Below, in pieces: positions 1 through 8,008 of a stretch of 15,127 nucleotides of DNA. Below the pieces are notes generated by a model. It was not told where the DNA came from. It did not search any database and saw only the letters and a list, made by a program, of their open reading frames with translations. The number at the start of each line of letters is the position of its first letter. Within the stretch, counting starts at the first letter, position 1. The stretch lies in contig JAFACY010000189.1 in NCBI GenBank assembly GCA_023425285.1, positions 1-15,127 of the forward strand, in the 5' to 3' direction. This stretch comes from Bacillota bacterium. Its GTDB lineage: Bacteria > Bacillota > Clostridia > Tissierellales > Sedimentibacteraceae. Position numbers and translations under genes: made by a program.

Positions 1-516
1 CGGTATAAGATGCTCTGCTGTAGTATCATACCCTGCTTTACCGATTAACTTTACAGCTGCTTCTTTCTGCCAAGTATTGCTTTCTGAATTACTGTATTGA
101 AGCAGGTTGCCAAAATCAGTTTCTGTAATCATCTTTTTTAACATGATAATAACATCATCGGTTACATTGGTTCTTGGAAAAATGGGACCCATTTCTGCAA
201 TAAAAGAAGGATCTAGCTTTCGTGTCATGTTATTATCTGTAGATATATCATAAGAAACAAACGTACCGCTGCCTACAGTGCCACTTAAAAGTCCCTTTTG
301 CTTACATACTTTAAATGCTCTCGTTATTGTGCTTACATTTACATCCAGATAATCTGCTATTTCTCTATATGGAGGAAGTTTAGTTCCGGGCAATAATACA
401 CCCTTGTTAATATCTGCCTCTAATCGTTCTGCAATAGCAATATACAAAGGCTTGTTAGTTTCCGACCTTTGGGGCTTCCAGCTCATCGGATAATTTTCAA
501 AGGAATTATATGGCAT
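1..516 (-). CDS. MocR-family (GntR/aminotransferase) transcriptional regulator, N-terminal part
   Basis: The 5' 172 codons are visible and open to the left window edge; the rest of the gene lies outside. An N-terminal winged helix-turn-helix of the GntR type spans about residues 17-85: KPLYIAIAERLEADI, then the LPPYREIADYLDVNVSTIT recognition helix and the wing GLLSGTVGSGTFVS. After a linker, the protein enters what looks like the start of a fold-type I aminotransferase domain (about residue 105 on, with TDFGNLLQYSNSES and KEAAVKLIGKAGYD). That arrangement defines MocR/PdxR regulators, which bind PLP or an amino-acid adduct and control nearby genes. The start at 516 has AGGAGGT ending 4 bases upstream. 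The gene lies 52 bases downstream of the LysR gene in the same direction. Its ligand and target cannot be told because the flank is missing. The family call is firm. Confidence 0.85.
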   Translation of the reverse strand, partial: MPYNSFENYPMSWKPQRSETNKPLYIAIAERLEADINKGVLLPGTKLPPYREIADYLDVNVSTITRAFKVCKQKGLLSGTVGSGTFVSYDISTDNNMTRKLDPSFIAEMGPIFPRTNVTDDVIIMLKKMITETDFGNLLQYSNSESNTWQKEAAVKLIGKAGYDTTAEHLIP

Positions 517-526
517 ATTGACCTCC

Positions 527-544
527 TTTTCTATGCGCATTATA
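527..544 (-). promoter_or_regulatory. Candidate -10 box and RBS of the MocR gene
   Basis: A perfect TATAAT lies at 544-539 on the minus strand, in the gap between the LysR stop and the MocR start. The AGGAGGT ribosome site is at 527-521. No good -35 box is found at 16-18 bases (the best is GTTCAT), so this is a weak or activator-dependent promoter. It could also be chance in an AT-rich gap, with the gene read from the LysR transcript. Confidence 0.35.
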
Positions 545-568
545 TAATTGAATATATTGCGATGAACT

Positions 569-1471
569 CTATACTATAGCATCCTCTGTTGACAAATACT
601 GCCTGCTGAGGCGTATAAACAATTCCATCGCGGGGGTAATCCATTTGTTTTTGTGATGAATACAAACTGCTGTAATTATTTTATTGTTCATCTGTGTTTT
701 TATTTCCTTTACAATACCTTGTTCCAATTCCTCATGAACCACGAAGCGTGGAAGGAACGCAACACCTAAGTTGCTGACAACACTTCTTTTGATTGCTTCA
801 ATACTTCCCACCTCCATGATTCCGTCAAGAACTATGTTTGTATCTCTCAAATATCCGTCAAACATTTTATGATAAATGCTTTCACGGTCATTTATGAGCA
901 GGCATACATCCTTTCTCTGATTATGTGTAATAAAATCGCAGTCTGAATCCTTAAGTTCAGGGCTGGCAATCAGAACCAGAGAATAATCATCCAGCTTGTC
1001 TATAATCATGGACGTACCATATCCTCCTACATCGTAATGAATACCCATGTCAACATGACCGTTAACAACTTGTTCCCTGATGGTATAACAGTTTAATGTC
1101 CGCAGAGACATTCTGACATTGGGAGCATGAGCTCTGAATGCTTGTATGACAGGCTGCATTTTGTATGTGAGAAGGCTTTCAGGCATCGCTACATGCAGTT
1201 CTCCCCTGAGATCCATCTCATTTTTTCCGTAGTTTTTTAACTGCCCGACATTTTGTAAAATGGTATCCACATAGGGTAGTATATCCCTGCCTACTTGTGT
1301 AAGTACCATCCTCCTGCCTATTTTTTCAAACAGCTTTACAGACAGTTCATTTTCTAACTGCTGTATCTGGAACGTAACGGTGGATTGTGTGTAGCTCAGT
1401 TTTCTTGCTGCACCTATAAAGCTACCTGTTTCCAATATCGTCTTAAAGGTTTGCAGATATTTTAATTCCAT
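569..1471 (-). CDS. LysR-family transcriptional regulator
   Basis: A 300-residue protein of the usual LysR length. The N-terminal helix-turn-helix (about residues 1-60) shows the family pattern: LKYLQTFKTILETGSFIGAA, then KLSYTQSTVTFQIQQLENEL and KLFEKIGRRMVLTQVG. A periplasmic-binding-protein-like effector domain follows from about residue 88, beginning ELHVAMPESLL. The start at 1471 has GGAG 8 bases upstream. The gene is divergent from the MFS transporter at 1648, with a LysR-type palindrome in between, so it most likely controls that transporter in response to a transported small molecule, and itself by autoregulation. The effector is not readable from sequence. Confidence 0.9.
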   Translation of the reverse strand: MELKYLQTFKTILETGSFIGAARKLSYTQSTVTFQIQQLENELSVKLFEKIGRRMVLTQVGRDILPYVDTILQNVGQLKNYGKNEMDLRGELHVAMPESLLTYKMQPVIQAFRAHAPNVRMSLRTLNCYTIREQVVNGHVDMGIHYDVGGYGTSMIIDKLDDYSLVLIASPELKDSDCDFITHNQRKDVCLLINDRESIYHKMFDGYLRDTNIVLDGIMEVGSIEAIKRSVVSNLGVAFLPRFVVHEELEQGIVKEIKTQMNNKIITAVCIHHKNKWITPAMELFIRLSRQYLSTEDAIV

Positions 1472-1501
1472 TATATATCTCCGTTCATTATTATCGAATT
1501 A

Positions 1502-1518
1502 AGAATTTAAATAATTCT
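1502..1518. repeat. Inverted repeat in the lysR-MFS divergent region
   Basis: AGAATT (1502-1507) and AATTCT (1513-1518) form a perfect 6-bp inverted repeat with a 5-base spacer. It sits between the LysR start and the T-N11-A box and partly overlaps that box. It may be a second LysR half-site pair, but its AT-richness makes chance possible. Confidence 0.35.
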
Positions 1519-1530
1519 ATTTGATTGAAT
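1514..1530. promoter_or_regulatory. Candidate LysR-type operator (T-N11-A box)
   Basis: ATTC-N9-GAAT is a perfect palindrome that meets the T-N11-A rule for LysR-type binding sites. It lies in the divergent spacer and overlaps the candidate -35 (TTGATT) of the MFS promoter. Its place between regulator and target is the main support. Binding is inferred. Confidence 0.55.
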
Positions 1531-1549
1531 ATTTATTTGATGTTATTAT
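1521..1549 (+). promoter_or_regulatory. Candidate sigma-A promoter of the MFS gene
   Basis: TTGATT (1521-1526), 17 bases, TATTAT (1544-1549). The start point would be near 1556, giving a leader of about 90 bases before the ATG at 1648. The -35 is covered by the LysR-type box, so the regulator bound there could block or reorganise polymerase access. Confidence 0.5.
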
Positions 1550-1647
1550 AGGACATGCGTTATAAAAATGCAAGCGAATTGAGATGAGCAATATCTGCTT
1601 TTTATAAAGACCTGATATTTTAACTATTAAGAAGGAGTAACAAAATT

Positions 1648-2859
1648 ATGTCCACTATAAGGAAAAACAATCTGACTTCTATTTTGCTGGTAACCATAGC
1701 CGCATGTATGCTTTATGGTCTTGGAGGAGGAATACGAAGCAACTACGGTGTTATGCTCAATGCCATATCCGAAAGCAGCGGGCTTCCCTATTCTTCTGTC
1801 AGCTTCGTGCTGGCTGTTGCCCAGCTTGTGTTCGGTATTGCACAGCCCGTATTCGGCATCATTGCACTTAAAAAATCCAATCTTTTCGTAATGTGCTGCG
1901 GTATTCTTCTCATGGTTACAGGACTTCTGATTATCCCGTCCTGTCGTTCTGCCTGGATGCTGATGCTATTTTTAGGTATAATGCTTCCTGCCGGTACAGG
2001 CGCGATGTCATTTGGAATTATTATGGGTGCAATTACGCCAAGGCTTCCGGGCAACAGCGCGTCAACCGTTTCCGGCTTCGTCAGCGCAAGCAGCGGTATA
2101 GGTAATATCATACTTTCTCCTGCCATACAGGCTTTGATTGCCTCCGGAGGGTTAATGGGAGCTATGTTTTTCTTAAGTGTACCGACGCTTATACTACTTC
2201 CCGTATCTCTGTGGCTGTGCAGACCAAAGGGAGCTGACCCGCAAAACAAAGCGGACTCACCGGCTTCAAAATCTGATACATCTTTGAAGTTACTTTTTCT
2301 TGATGCAGTCCGCAGCCGTACGTATCAATTCCTGATGATAGGCTTCTTCACATGCGGATTCCATATGGCGATAATTGAAACGCATCTGTACACACAGATT
2401 ACAACCTACGGTCTTTCGGAGAAAACAGCGGCATATGCATTTTCTATTTACGGTATAGCTGCAATTACAGGCAGCATATTAAGCGGTGCGGCCTGCAGCA
2501 GAATACAAATGAAAAATGTACTGGGATTTCTTTACGGCTCGAGATCTGTAATTATTCTTTTGTTTTTTATCGCTCCTAAAACACCTCTTTCAATATTTGT
2601 ATTTATTATATTTTTAGGTTTGACCGGAAGCTCCACCGTACCTCCAACATCCGGCATTGTCAGCCGCACATTTGGTGCCGCAAAGCTGGCAACACTGTTT
2701 GGAATTGTATTTTTATTTCACCAGGTGGGAAGCTTTTTCAGCGCGTGGCTCGGAGGGGTGAGCATCCTGACAACCGGAAGCTATATACCCATATGGTTTG
2801 GCAGTGTTTTTCTCAGCATGATTGCATCCTTTGTCAGCTTCCGAATCATAGAATCTTAA
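1648..2859 (+). CDS. MFS transporter
   Basis: A 403-residue polytopic membrane protein with 12 predicted hydrophobic segments in two sets of six, split by a hydrophilic central loop at about residues 192-225 (rich in K, D, S). This is the layout and length of the major facilitator superfamily. Small-residue-rich helices such as LPAGTGAMSFGIIMGAI (about 113-129) and SGFVSASSGIGNIILSP (about 142-158) resemble monocarboxylate/oxalate-formate-type members, but the substrate is not determinable. The start at 1648 has GAAGGAG about 10 bases upstream. The coding region looks richer in G+C than the flanking intergenic DNA and than the next gene. It is divergent from a LysR gene and likely its regulated target. 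Confidence 0.88.
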   Translation: MSTIRKNNLTSILLVTIAACMLYGLGGGIRSNYGVMLNAISESSGLPYSSVSFVLAVAQLVFGIAQPVFGIIALKKSNLFVMCCGILLMVTGLLIIPSCRSAWMLMLFLGIMLPAGTGAMSFGIIMGAITPRLPGNSASTVSGFVSASSGIGNIILSPAIQALIASGGLMGAMFFLSVPTLILLPVSLWLCRPKGADPQNKADSPASKSDTSLKLLFLDAVRSRTYQFLMIGFFTCGFHMAIIETHLYTQITTYGLSEKTAAYAFSIYGIAAITGSILSGAACSRIQMKNVLGFLYGSRSVIILLFFIAPKTPLSIFVFIIFLGLTGSSTVPPTSGIVSRTFGAAKLATLFGIVFLFHQVGSFFSAWLGGVSILTTGSYIPIWFGSVFLSMIASFVSFRIIES

Positions 2860-2882
2860 AATTTTGCAAAAATTCAAAATTT
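2859..2882 (+). repeat. AT-rich hairpin after the MFS gene
   Basis: AAATTTTG (2859-2866) and CAAAATTT (2875-2882) form an 8-bp stem that begins in the stop codon of the MFS gene. The stem is almost all A-T and lacks a clear T-run, so it is at best a weak terminator. Confidence 0.25.
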
Positions 2883-2886
2883 ATAA

Positions 2887-2914
2887 TTACAAAAGCACAT
2901 AATTCTGCTATACT
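2887..2914 (+). promoter_or_regulatory. Candidate sigma-A promoter of the carboxypeptidase gene
   Basis: TTACAA (2887-2892), 16 bases, TATACT (2909-2914), about 34 bases before the start codon. A clear AAGGAG (2935-2940) follows. It would give the carboxypeptidase its own transcript, separate from the MFS gene. Confidence 0.55.
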
Positions 2915-2947
2915 ATTATTTGATTTGTATAAATAAGGAGTTTGCAG

Positions 2948-4234
2948 ATGATAAAAAAAGTTATTTGCTTTCTGTTATTGATTTCTGTATTTTTATTAAA
3001 TGTATCGGCTGCTTATGCTGCCCCCGGTACCATCTGCCAGACATCAATTCTGATAGATGTAAAGACGGGTACAATATTATACGAGAACAAAGCGAACCAA
3101 AAAATGTATCCTGCCAGCCTGACAAAAATTATGACGGCAATCCTTGTGATAGAAGTGGGTAACTTGTCCGATGTCATTACAATTGATGATGATACTCCTC
3201 ATGAAATAGCAGGAAGTCACATTGCTTTGGAAGAGGGAGAAATATTAACGCTTAAGGATTTATTGTACGCAGTGATGCTTCCTTCGGCAAATGATGCTGC
3301 ATTGGCACTGGCAAAGCACTATGGCGGAAGTGAAGAAAAATTTGTTAAGATTATGAATGACAGGGCAAAGGAGCTAGGTGCATACAATACGCATTTTGCA
3401 AATCCCCACGGCTTACATGATCCTGATCACTACACAACGGCTGCGGATCTCGCTCTGATTGCCAAATATGCAATGCAAAATGAAACATTCAGAGAAATAG
3501 TAGGAACCGATAGATATGAAATACCTCCTACTAACAAAAAAAGCGAAACAAGATATTTTGTCAACTTAAACAGGCTGATACATAATACGAGCTATAATCA
3601 GATATTTGTAGACGGTACGTACATTGATCCTACATACGAATATGCGACAGGCATCAAAACAGGTTACACTCCCGAAGCAGGCAACACATTGGTTGCCAGT
3701 GCAAGTAAGGACGGCACGGATTTAATAGCCGTTATTATGAACGGTGTATCACTTGAAATGTATCAGGACGCTCACAACCTCTTTAACTACGGCTTCAGAG
3801 AGTTTGAAAGTGCTACATTGGTCAGTAAAAATACGTTTATACAGAATATAGAGATTAAAAACGGAGACAGCAAGGAAGTTTCAGCAATAGCAGAAAGTGA
3901 TTTCACGGCATTAGTTAAAAAGGACTCAAAAAGTAAAATAGAATCAAAGGTTATTATCGATGATATCAATTTACCTTTAAAGAAAAATGATGTGGTCGGT
4001 AAAATAGAATACAAATCAGACGGCAAGGTGATAGGAACCGTTAATCTCATAACTCCTACCCCCGTAAAAAGTACGTTGACAGAAAATTCAAGCGGTAATT
4101 TCTTTTTTACAATCATTAAGAATATATTGAAATTTGCCGCTATAATAATTGCAATATTAGCTGTGCTAAAAATCTACAATGATATCAGGATTAAATTAAT
4201 CAGAAAAAAAAGAAAGAGCAGATACAATAATTAA
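2948..4234 (+). CDS. dacF: D-alanyl-D-alanine carboxypeptidase (low-molecular-weight PBP, DacF/PBP5 type)
   Basis: A 428-residue class C penicillin-binding protein that trims the terminal D-Ala from peptidoglycan stem peptides at the outer face of the membrane. A signal peptide covers residues 1-25 (hydrophobic core, AYAA end). The three active-site motifs are in order and intact: S57-L-T-K60, S113-A-N115 and K237-T-G239. A PBP5-like beta-rich C-terminal domain follows (about 285-370), then a C-terminal hydrophobic helix (about 385-409) and a basic tail. The family often ends in an amphipathic helix; this one looks able to span the membrane. The ATG at 2948 is chosen over the in-frame TTG at 2942 because AGGAG ends 7 bases before the ATG and only 1 base before the TTG. 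The symbol is by similarity; dacA/dacB-type paralogues cannot be excluded. Confidence 0.9.
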   Translation: MIKKVICFLLLISVFLLNVSAAYAAPGTICQTSILIDVKTGTILYENKANQKMYPASLTKIMTAILVIEVGNLSDVITIDDDTPHEIAGSHIALEEGEILTLKDLLYAVMLPSANDAALALAKHYGGSEEKFVKIMNDRAKELGAYNTHFANPHGLHDPDHYTTAADLALIAKYAMQNETFREIVGTDRYEIPPTNKKSETRYFVNLNRLIHNTSYNQIFVDGTYIDPTYEYATGIKTGYTPEAGNTLVASASKDGTDLIAVIMNGVSLEMYQDAHNLFNYGFREFESATLVSKNTFIQNIEIKNGDSKEVSAIAESDFTALVKKDSKSKIESKVIIDDINLPLKKNDVVGKIEYKSDGKVIGTVNLITPTPVKSTLTENSSGNFFFTIIKNILKFAAIIIAILAVLKIYNDIRIKLIRKKRKSRYNN

Positions 4235-4268
4235 AAAAATATCCTCCGCATGAACGGAGGATATTTTT
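4235..4268. terminator. Bidirectional terminator between dacF and ridA
   Basis: A perfect 14-bp stem (AAAAATATCCTCCG at 4235-4248 and its complement at 4255-4268) with a 6-base loop. The T-run on the plus strand and the A-run on the other side serve both convergent genes. It starts directly after the dacF stop and its 3' end touches the ridA stop codon (4268-4270). Confidence 0.9.
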
Positions 4269-4651
4269 TATACAACTGCTATAGCATCAATTTCAACATT
4301 AGCATCCTTAGGTAATCTTGCAACCTCAACGCAAACTCTTGCCGGCTTTGTATCGCCGAACACTTCACTGTACATTTCGTTTATTAATCCAAATTGATTC
4401 ATGTCCTTAATAAACACCGTACATTTAACAACATCCTTCAGGGATGCTCCTGCTTCCTCCAATATAGCTTTGACGTTCATCAAAGAAAGTCTTGTTTCTT
4501 CTTTGATATCCCCGCCTGTATAAAGCTCCCCTGTTGCCGGATTAATCGGCAGCTGACCTGATACATAAATAGTATTACCGGCTTTTATCCCTTGTGAATA
4601 TGGACCCACCGCTGCCGGTGCGTTACTTGTCTGTACTACTTTATTAGCCAT
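4268..4651 (-). CDS. ridA: RidA family reactive imine/enamine deaminase
   Basis: A 127-residue protein of exact family length. RidA hydrolyses reactive enamine/imine intermediates, such as 2-aminoacrylate made by PLP enzymes, to 2-keto acids in the cytosol, as a trimer. Visible signatures are GPYSQ (16-20), YVSGQLP (29-35), the PARVCVEVARLP block with the substrate-carboxylate arginine R105, and E120 near the C-terminus. All residues expected of an active deaminase are present. The start at 4651 has AGGAGG 5 bases upstream, and that site overlaps the rsfS stop (TAGGAGG). It is the last gene of the nadD-side operon and stops inside the shared terminator. Confidence 0.95.
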   Translation of the reverse strand: MANKVVQTSNAPAAVGPYSQGIKAGNTIYVSGQLPINPATGELYTGGDIKEETRLSLMNVKAILEEAGASLKDVVKCTVFIKDMNQFGLINEMYSEVFGDTKPARVCVEVARLPKDANVEIDAIAVV

Positions 4652-4660
4652 AATAACCTC

Positions 4661-5023
4661 CTATTTCCAATTTGTTATACCATATTGCTCAACATCTATT
4701 GAATTATTATCATACCACAGTGATTCAAGGTCATAAACTTCTCTTTCATCTCTGTGAAAAATATGAACAATTATGTCATCTGTTTCTAACAATATCCATC
4801 TTCCCGTATCAAAGCCTTCCTTGTAATAAAAGTCAATTCCCTCCTGAGCACACTTTGCTAATACCTCATCGGCAATTGCCACTGTCTGTCTTTCGTTATT
4901 ACCGCTCACTATAATGAAATAATCTGTTATAGAGCTGGTTTTAGATACGTCAAGAACGGTAAAATTGTATGCTTTTTTATTATCACATGCTTTGAGTATA
5001 ACCTCAATATTCTTATTTATCAT
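4661..5023 (-). CDS. rsfS: Ribosome silencing factor RsfS
   Basis: A 120-residue protein of the RsfS/YbeB/Iojap family. Members bind ribosomal protein uL14 on the 50S subunit and block subunit joining when nutrients run low. Family landmarks are seen in order: an N-terminal helix, TSSITDYFIIVSGNNERQT (29-47), the YYKEG-DTGRWILLE stretch (67-80) and IIVHIFHRDERE-YDLE-LW (84-103). The start codon overlaps the yqeK stop as ATGA, so translation is probably coupled. ridA follows after 9 bases. Confidence 0.95.
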   Translation of the reverse strand: MINKNIEVILKACDNKKAYNFTVLDVSKTSSITDYFIIVSGNNERQTVAIADEVLAKCAQEGIDFYYKEGFDTGRWILLETDDIIVHIFHRDEREVYDLESLWYDNNSIDVEQYGITNWK

Positions 5024-5523
5024 CTTTTCTCCTTCAAAAATTTTAATGTATTTAACGATTGGCAGTCAAGTACCATATCCATATTTTTTATATACTCTAT
5101 TGTATTCTCCAGGGATAGTATAATTGCCGCATCCAGATCCTCATAGGCAATTTTCCTGAGCTCATCTACACCCTCATAATGTCTGTTTGGTTCTATTTTA
5201 TCTGCAATGTAGATTATTTTTTCCAATGTACTCATATTTTCTCTGCCCGTTGTGTGATGCCTGATTGCATTTATTATATCCTCATCATGCACATTATAAA
5301 CTTCTTTGGCGAGAATTGCACTTGTTCCCGCATGAGTCAGATTGTCCCTTCCCTTTTCGATTTTGCCGCAGTCATGCAGAAGCCCTGCCGTCATTGCCTT
5401 GTCAACATCAACGCAGTAGTGCAGGCTTAGTCTTTCCGCCTCCTCCATCGTTCCGATGCAATGCCTGAACAGCTTGGGACTTAAATTGTCTTTCAGTTTA
5501 ACCATTAATTCATTTAAATCCAT
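5020..5523 (-). CDS. yqeK: HD-domain hydrolase YqeK (Ap4A hydrolase family)
   Basis: A 167-residue HD-superfamily metal-dependent phosphohydrolase. The YqeK family hydrolyses diadenosine tetraphosphate symmetrically and is habitually found between nadD and rsfS, as here. Metal-binding positions visible are H21, the H50-D51 pair in GLLHDCGKI, H64, the H89-H90 region in AIRHHTTG, and D108 in YIADKIEPNR. The start at 5523 lies 3 bases after the nadD stop with AGGTG inside the nadD end. The 3' end overlaps rsfS by 4 bases. Confidence 0.93.
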   Translation of the reverse strand: MDLNELMVKLKDNLSPKLFRHCIGTMEEAERLSLHYCVDVDKAMTAGLLHDCGKIEKGRDNLTHAGTSAILAKEVYNVHDEDIINAIRHHTTGRENMSTLEKIIYIADKIEPNRHYEGVDELRKIAYEDLDAAIILSLENTIEYIKNMDMVLDCQSLNTLKFLKEKR

Positions 5524-5526
5524 CTT

Positions 5527-6132
5527 TCACCTGTACAGCTTGTTCTTTATTATGTATTGCTCCACGGTCTCCGGCAGCAAATACTTTGCGGAAACACCAT
5601 TTTTAATTCTTTCTCTTATATCGGTTGAGGAAATCTGAAGCATGGGCACCTGCATAAGCTCTATGTGCCCGTTCAGCGTATCCTTTATTTCCTTTATTTT
5701 ATTTTCAATAACATCCTTGTCAATTCCGGGTCTTGAAACGGCAATAAATTTACACAGCTTTAAAAGCTTATCCGGCTCATGCCAGTTAGGAAGATCAATA
5801 ACCGCATCCATACCTGTTATAAAGTAAAATTCCGTATCAGGATACATTTCACGAAACTGTATCAAGGTATCCAGAGTATAGCTTTTTCCTGTTCTTTTGA
5901 TTTCTATATCAGAAACCGTAAATCTGTCATTTGACACGGTTGCAATTTGTACCATCATATATCTGTCCCACGGATTTGTTTTTAATCCGTTTTTATGAGG
6001 CGGTATCCCCGCAGGAACAAAAATAATTTCATCAAAATTATATATGTTTAATACCTCGTTGGCAACAACTAAATGTCCGTGATGAATGGGATTAAATGAA
6101 CCGCCCATTATTCCCACTTTTCTGTTTGTCAT
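5527..6132 (-). CDS. nadD: Nicotinate-nucleotide adenylyltransferase NadD
   Basis: A 201-residue nucleotidyltransferase that joins nicotinate mononucleotide and ATP to give deamido-NAD, an essential step in NAD synthesis. The N-terminal GGSFNPIHHGH (10-20) carries the (H/T)xGH nucleotide-binding motif, and the second family motif ISSTDIRERI lies at about 167-176. Length is standard. The start at 6132 has GAGG 8 bases upstream. It lies 25 bases after the PTS IIC-IID gene with no hairpin in the gap, so it is likely read from the PTS promoter, which is unusual company for nadD. Confidence 0.96.
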   Translation of the reverse strand: MTNRKVGIMGGSFNPIHHGHLVVANEVLNIYNFDEIIFVPAGIPPHKNGLKTNPWDRYMMVQIATVSNDRFTVSDIEIKRTGKSYTLDTLIQFREMYPDTEFYFITGMDAVIDLPNWHEPDKLLKLCKFIAVSRPGIDKDVIENKIKEIKDTLNGHIELMQVPMLQISSTDIRERIKNGVSAKYLLPETVEQYIIKNKLYR

Positions 6133-6157
6133 TTTAATTTCCTCTTATCCTTTGTAC

Positions 6158-7528
6158 TTATCTTAAAAAATAAATATAATTTGACAATATTAGCTTTCCT
6201 AATGAAACTCCCAGTATACCTGAAAAAATATACGGGAAATACAACTTGACTTTACTGTTTTTAACTATGCTGACTCTTTCAATCAGGCTTTCTCTGCCCC
6301 GGTAATAGCCCTTCATAAAGCCAGTATATGAAATAATCAAAATCAATGAAGCAAGAATCAAGACGGGTATGACAGCTAAAAAATAATATCCGTCTGTGCA
6401 CAGCACTACCGACAATGAAATGAACAATGGTGTCAGTACAACCTGAGTAAATGAATCGCCCAAGCCTGCCGCTATTCCCATCATCCCTTTTTTTACAAAT
6501 CCTATATCGGAGCCTTCTTCTTTGTTCAGTACCGCCTGCTCCTCCTGTGAAATGATATATCCTATTATAGGAGTTCCTATGTTAGGCTCTGTATTGAAAA
6601 AATCGCTGTGCCTGTGTATGCCCTTTATTACATCATCCTTGGAGCTGTAAAGCCTTTTAAATATATTTTTCATGCTGTGGGCAAAAGCCAGCCCCTGCAT
6701 CCGTTCAAAGCTGTAGCACGAATGAGAGTAATTAGCCCAGATAGCCCACGAATAAACTAAATCAGTTTTATTTAAAATCTTTGTATCACGCACTTCATAA
6801 TCTGATTTTATCAGATTCCTGTCACTGCATAAAAACAAAAACAATAAGGATACAATAACTATTAAATAAGACGGGATATTAAAAAACAGCGTAACTATAA
6901 TTGCTCCCGTAAAAATTAAAATAAACTTCTTGTCTTTCAGCTTTAAAATCAATGAGCATGAAGTATATATAACTAATGCAAATCCAATAATAAATAATAT
7001 TTTGCTCAGTCCTGCCAAATATGCTGCAATTAAATTCATAATAAAAAGAGCTGTTATAATTACAGCCGTGCTCATGATGTATAACAAAAGCTGTGGCAGA
7101 AATCCATTGTATAAATTTATTTCGGGATTATTGCCCTTTTCATATTCTTTTTCAAATTTTCTTGCAAATATAGAATTAATGTTCAGACGATATTTCCAGA
7201 TTAAGATTCCCAATAAACCAAAGGGATACGCAATCGCTGCGGATTCTATTATATTTAATTTTAAAGTTATGGCAGCCACAGCGGAAATAATCGCGGTAAG
7301 CATCTGATCTCCCTTAAGAGAGCCTCCGGTTGATACAAAATTCATGTAGACTAAATTGACAACCGCACCTGCTGCCATGCCGGTTGACATATCTCCCAAA
7401 ATAAGACCTGTCAGCAGTCCTGATATTACCGGTCTGTAAACCGTAAAGTATCCAACTCCAAAGGACATTGCCGTACTGCTTCCCCAGAAATATAATATGC
7501 TGATTAAAAAGTACTCTGAAAAGCTCAT
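6158..7528 (-). CDS. Fused mannose-family PTS IIC-IID membrane component
   Basis: A 456-residue protein that carries two parts normally encoded by separate genes. Residues 1 to about 235 are a IIC-like (ManY/AgaC type) channel, with the family stretch VISGLLTGLILGDMSTG at 34-50 and several hydrophobic helices. From about 255 to the end is a IID-like (ManZ) part, with ANYSHSCYSFERMQGLAFAH (265-284), FFNTEPNIGTPIIGYIISQEEQ (310-331, key residues FFNTEP and EE) and GIAAGLGDSFTQ (351-362). Both parts are shorter than stand-alone relatives, and the IID part lacks most of the usual C-terminal segment. The start codon overlaps the IIB stop as ATGA. It would form the sugar channel; the substrate (hexose, amino sugar or other) is unknown. 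Confidence 0.88.
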   Translation of the reverse strand: MSFSEYFLISILYFWGSSTAMSFGVGYFTVYRPVISGLLTGLILGDMSTGMAAGAVVNLVYMNFVSTGGSLKGDQMLTAIISAVAAITLKLNIIESAAIAYPFGLLGILIWKYRLNINSIFARKFEKEYEKGNNPEINLYNGFLPQLLLYIMSTAVIITALFIMNLIAAYLAGLSKILFIIGFALVIYTSCSLILKLKDKKFILIFTGAIIVTLFFNIPSYLIVIVSLLFLFLCSDRNLIKSDYEVRDTKILNKTDLVYSWAIWANYSHSCYSFERMQGLAFAHSMKNIFKRLYSSKDDVIKGIHRHSDFFNTEPNIGTPIIGYIISQEEQAVLNKEEGSDIGFVKKGMMGIAAGLGDSFTQVVLTPLFISLSVVLCTDGYYFLAVIPVLILASLILIISYTGFMKGYYRGRESLIERVSIVKNSKVKLYFPYIFSGILGVSLGKLILSNYIYFLR

Positions 7529-7998
7529 CTGTCTACCTTGTCAAATTTAATTTCTTTATCCCTCGGCAGCATTCTTATTTCAACCTCTGTTTTTTCCGAA
7601 ATACTGCTGAGCACATTGTACTCCTCCTCACTTAAATAAACAGAGTTGTGAAACTTTTTCCTTTTTTCATTGCTTCCAAGGTTTCCTACATTGATTTTAT
7701 TCAGTTCTGTATTTAACTCCAAAAGTCTTTTTATGTACTCAATATTTTTAACCAAAATCAAAATACGGGAGCCAGTGTCCTCTCCCTTTAAATACTCTGC
7801 CGCCTCTTCAACCGTAAATATACATACATTTACATTTTCCGGCTCTGCATTTTTTATTAAAAGTGACATAAATTCATCCTGTGCCAATTCATCGTCGACA
7901 ACAATCACTTCATTTGCCTTAAGATAAGGTATCCAGGATACAACCACCTGTCCGTGCAGCAAGCGGTCATCCACCCTTGTCAAAACAACATTTTTCAT
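7525..7998 (-). CDS. Mannose-family PTS IIB component
   Basis: A 157-residue protein, the usual size of a stand-alone mannose/fructose/sorbose-type IIB. The phosphorylation site motif RVDDRLLHGQVV (8-19) is intact, with H15 as the phospho-accepting histidine. A conserved LxxR-type C-terminal part follows (about 95-150). It receives phosphate from the IIA upstream and passes it to the sugar in the IIC-IID channel. GGAGG sits 4 bases before the start and lies wholly within the 10-base gap after the IIA stop. Confidence 0.94.
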   Translation of the reverse strand: MKNVVLTRVDDRLLHGQVVVSWIPYLKANEVIVVDDELAQDEFMSLLIKNAEPENVNVCIFTVEEAAEYLKGEDTGSRILILVKNIEYIKRLLELNTELNKINVGNLGSNEKRKKFHNSVYLSEEEYNVLSSISEKTEVEIRMLPRDKEIKFDKVDR

Positions 7999-8008
7999 TC
8001 TTCCTCCA

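Noticed and set aside
1788..2249. 153-codon minus-strand open frame inside the MFS gene
   Set aside because: It is antisense to a clear membrane protein and has no ribosome site or recognisable domain; the frame mirrors the MFS codon bias.
2942..2947. TTG start for the carboxypeptidase
   Set aside because: It lies 1 base after the AGGAG site, too close for use; the ATG at 2948 is 7 bases away.
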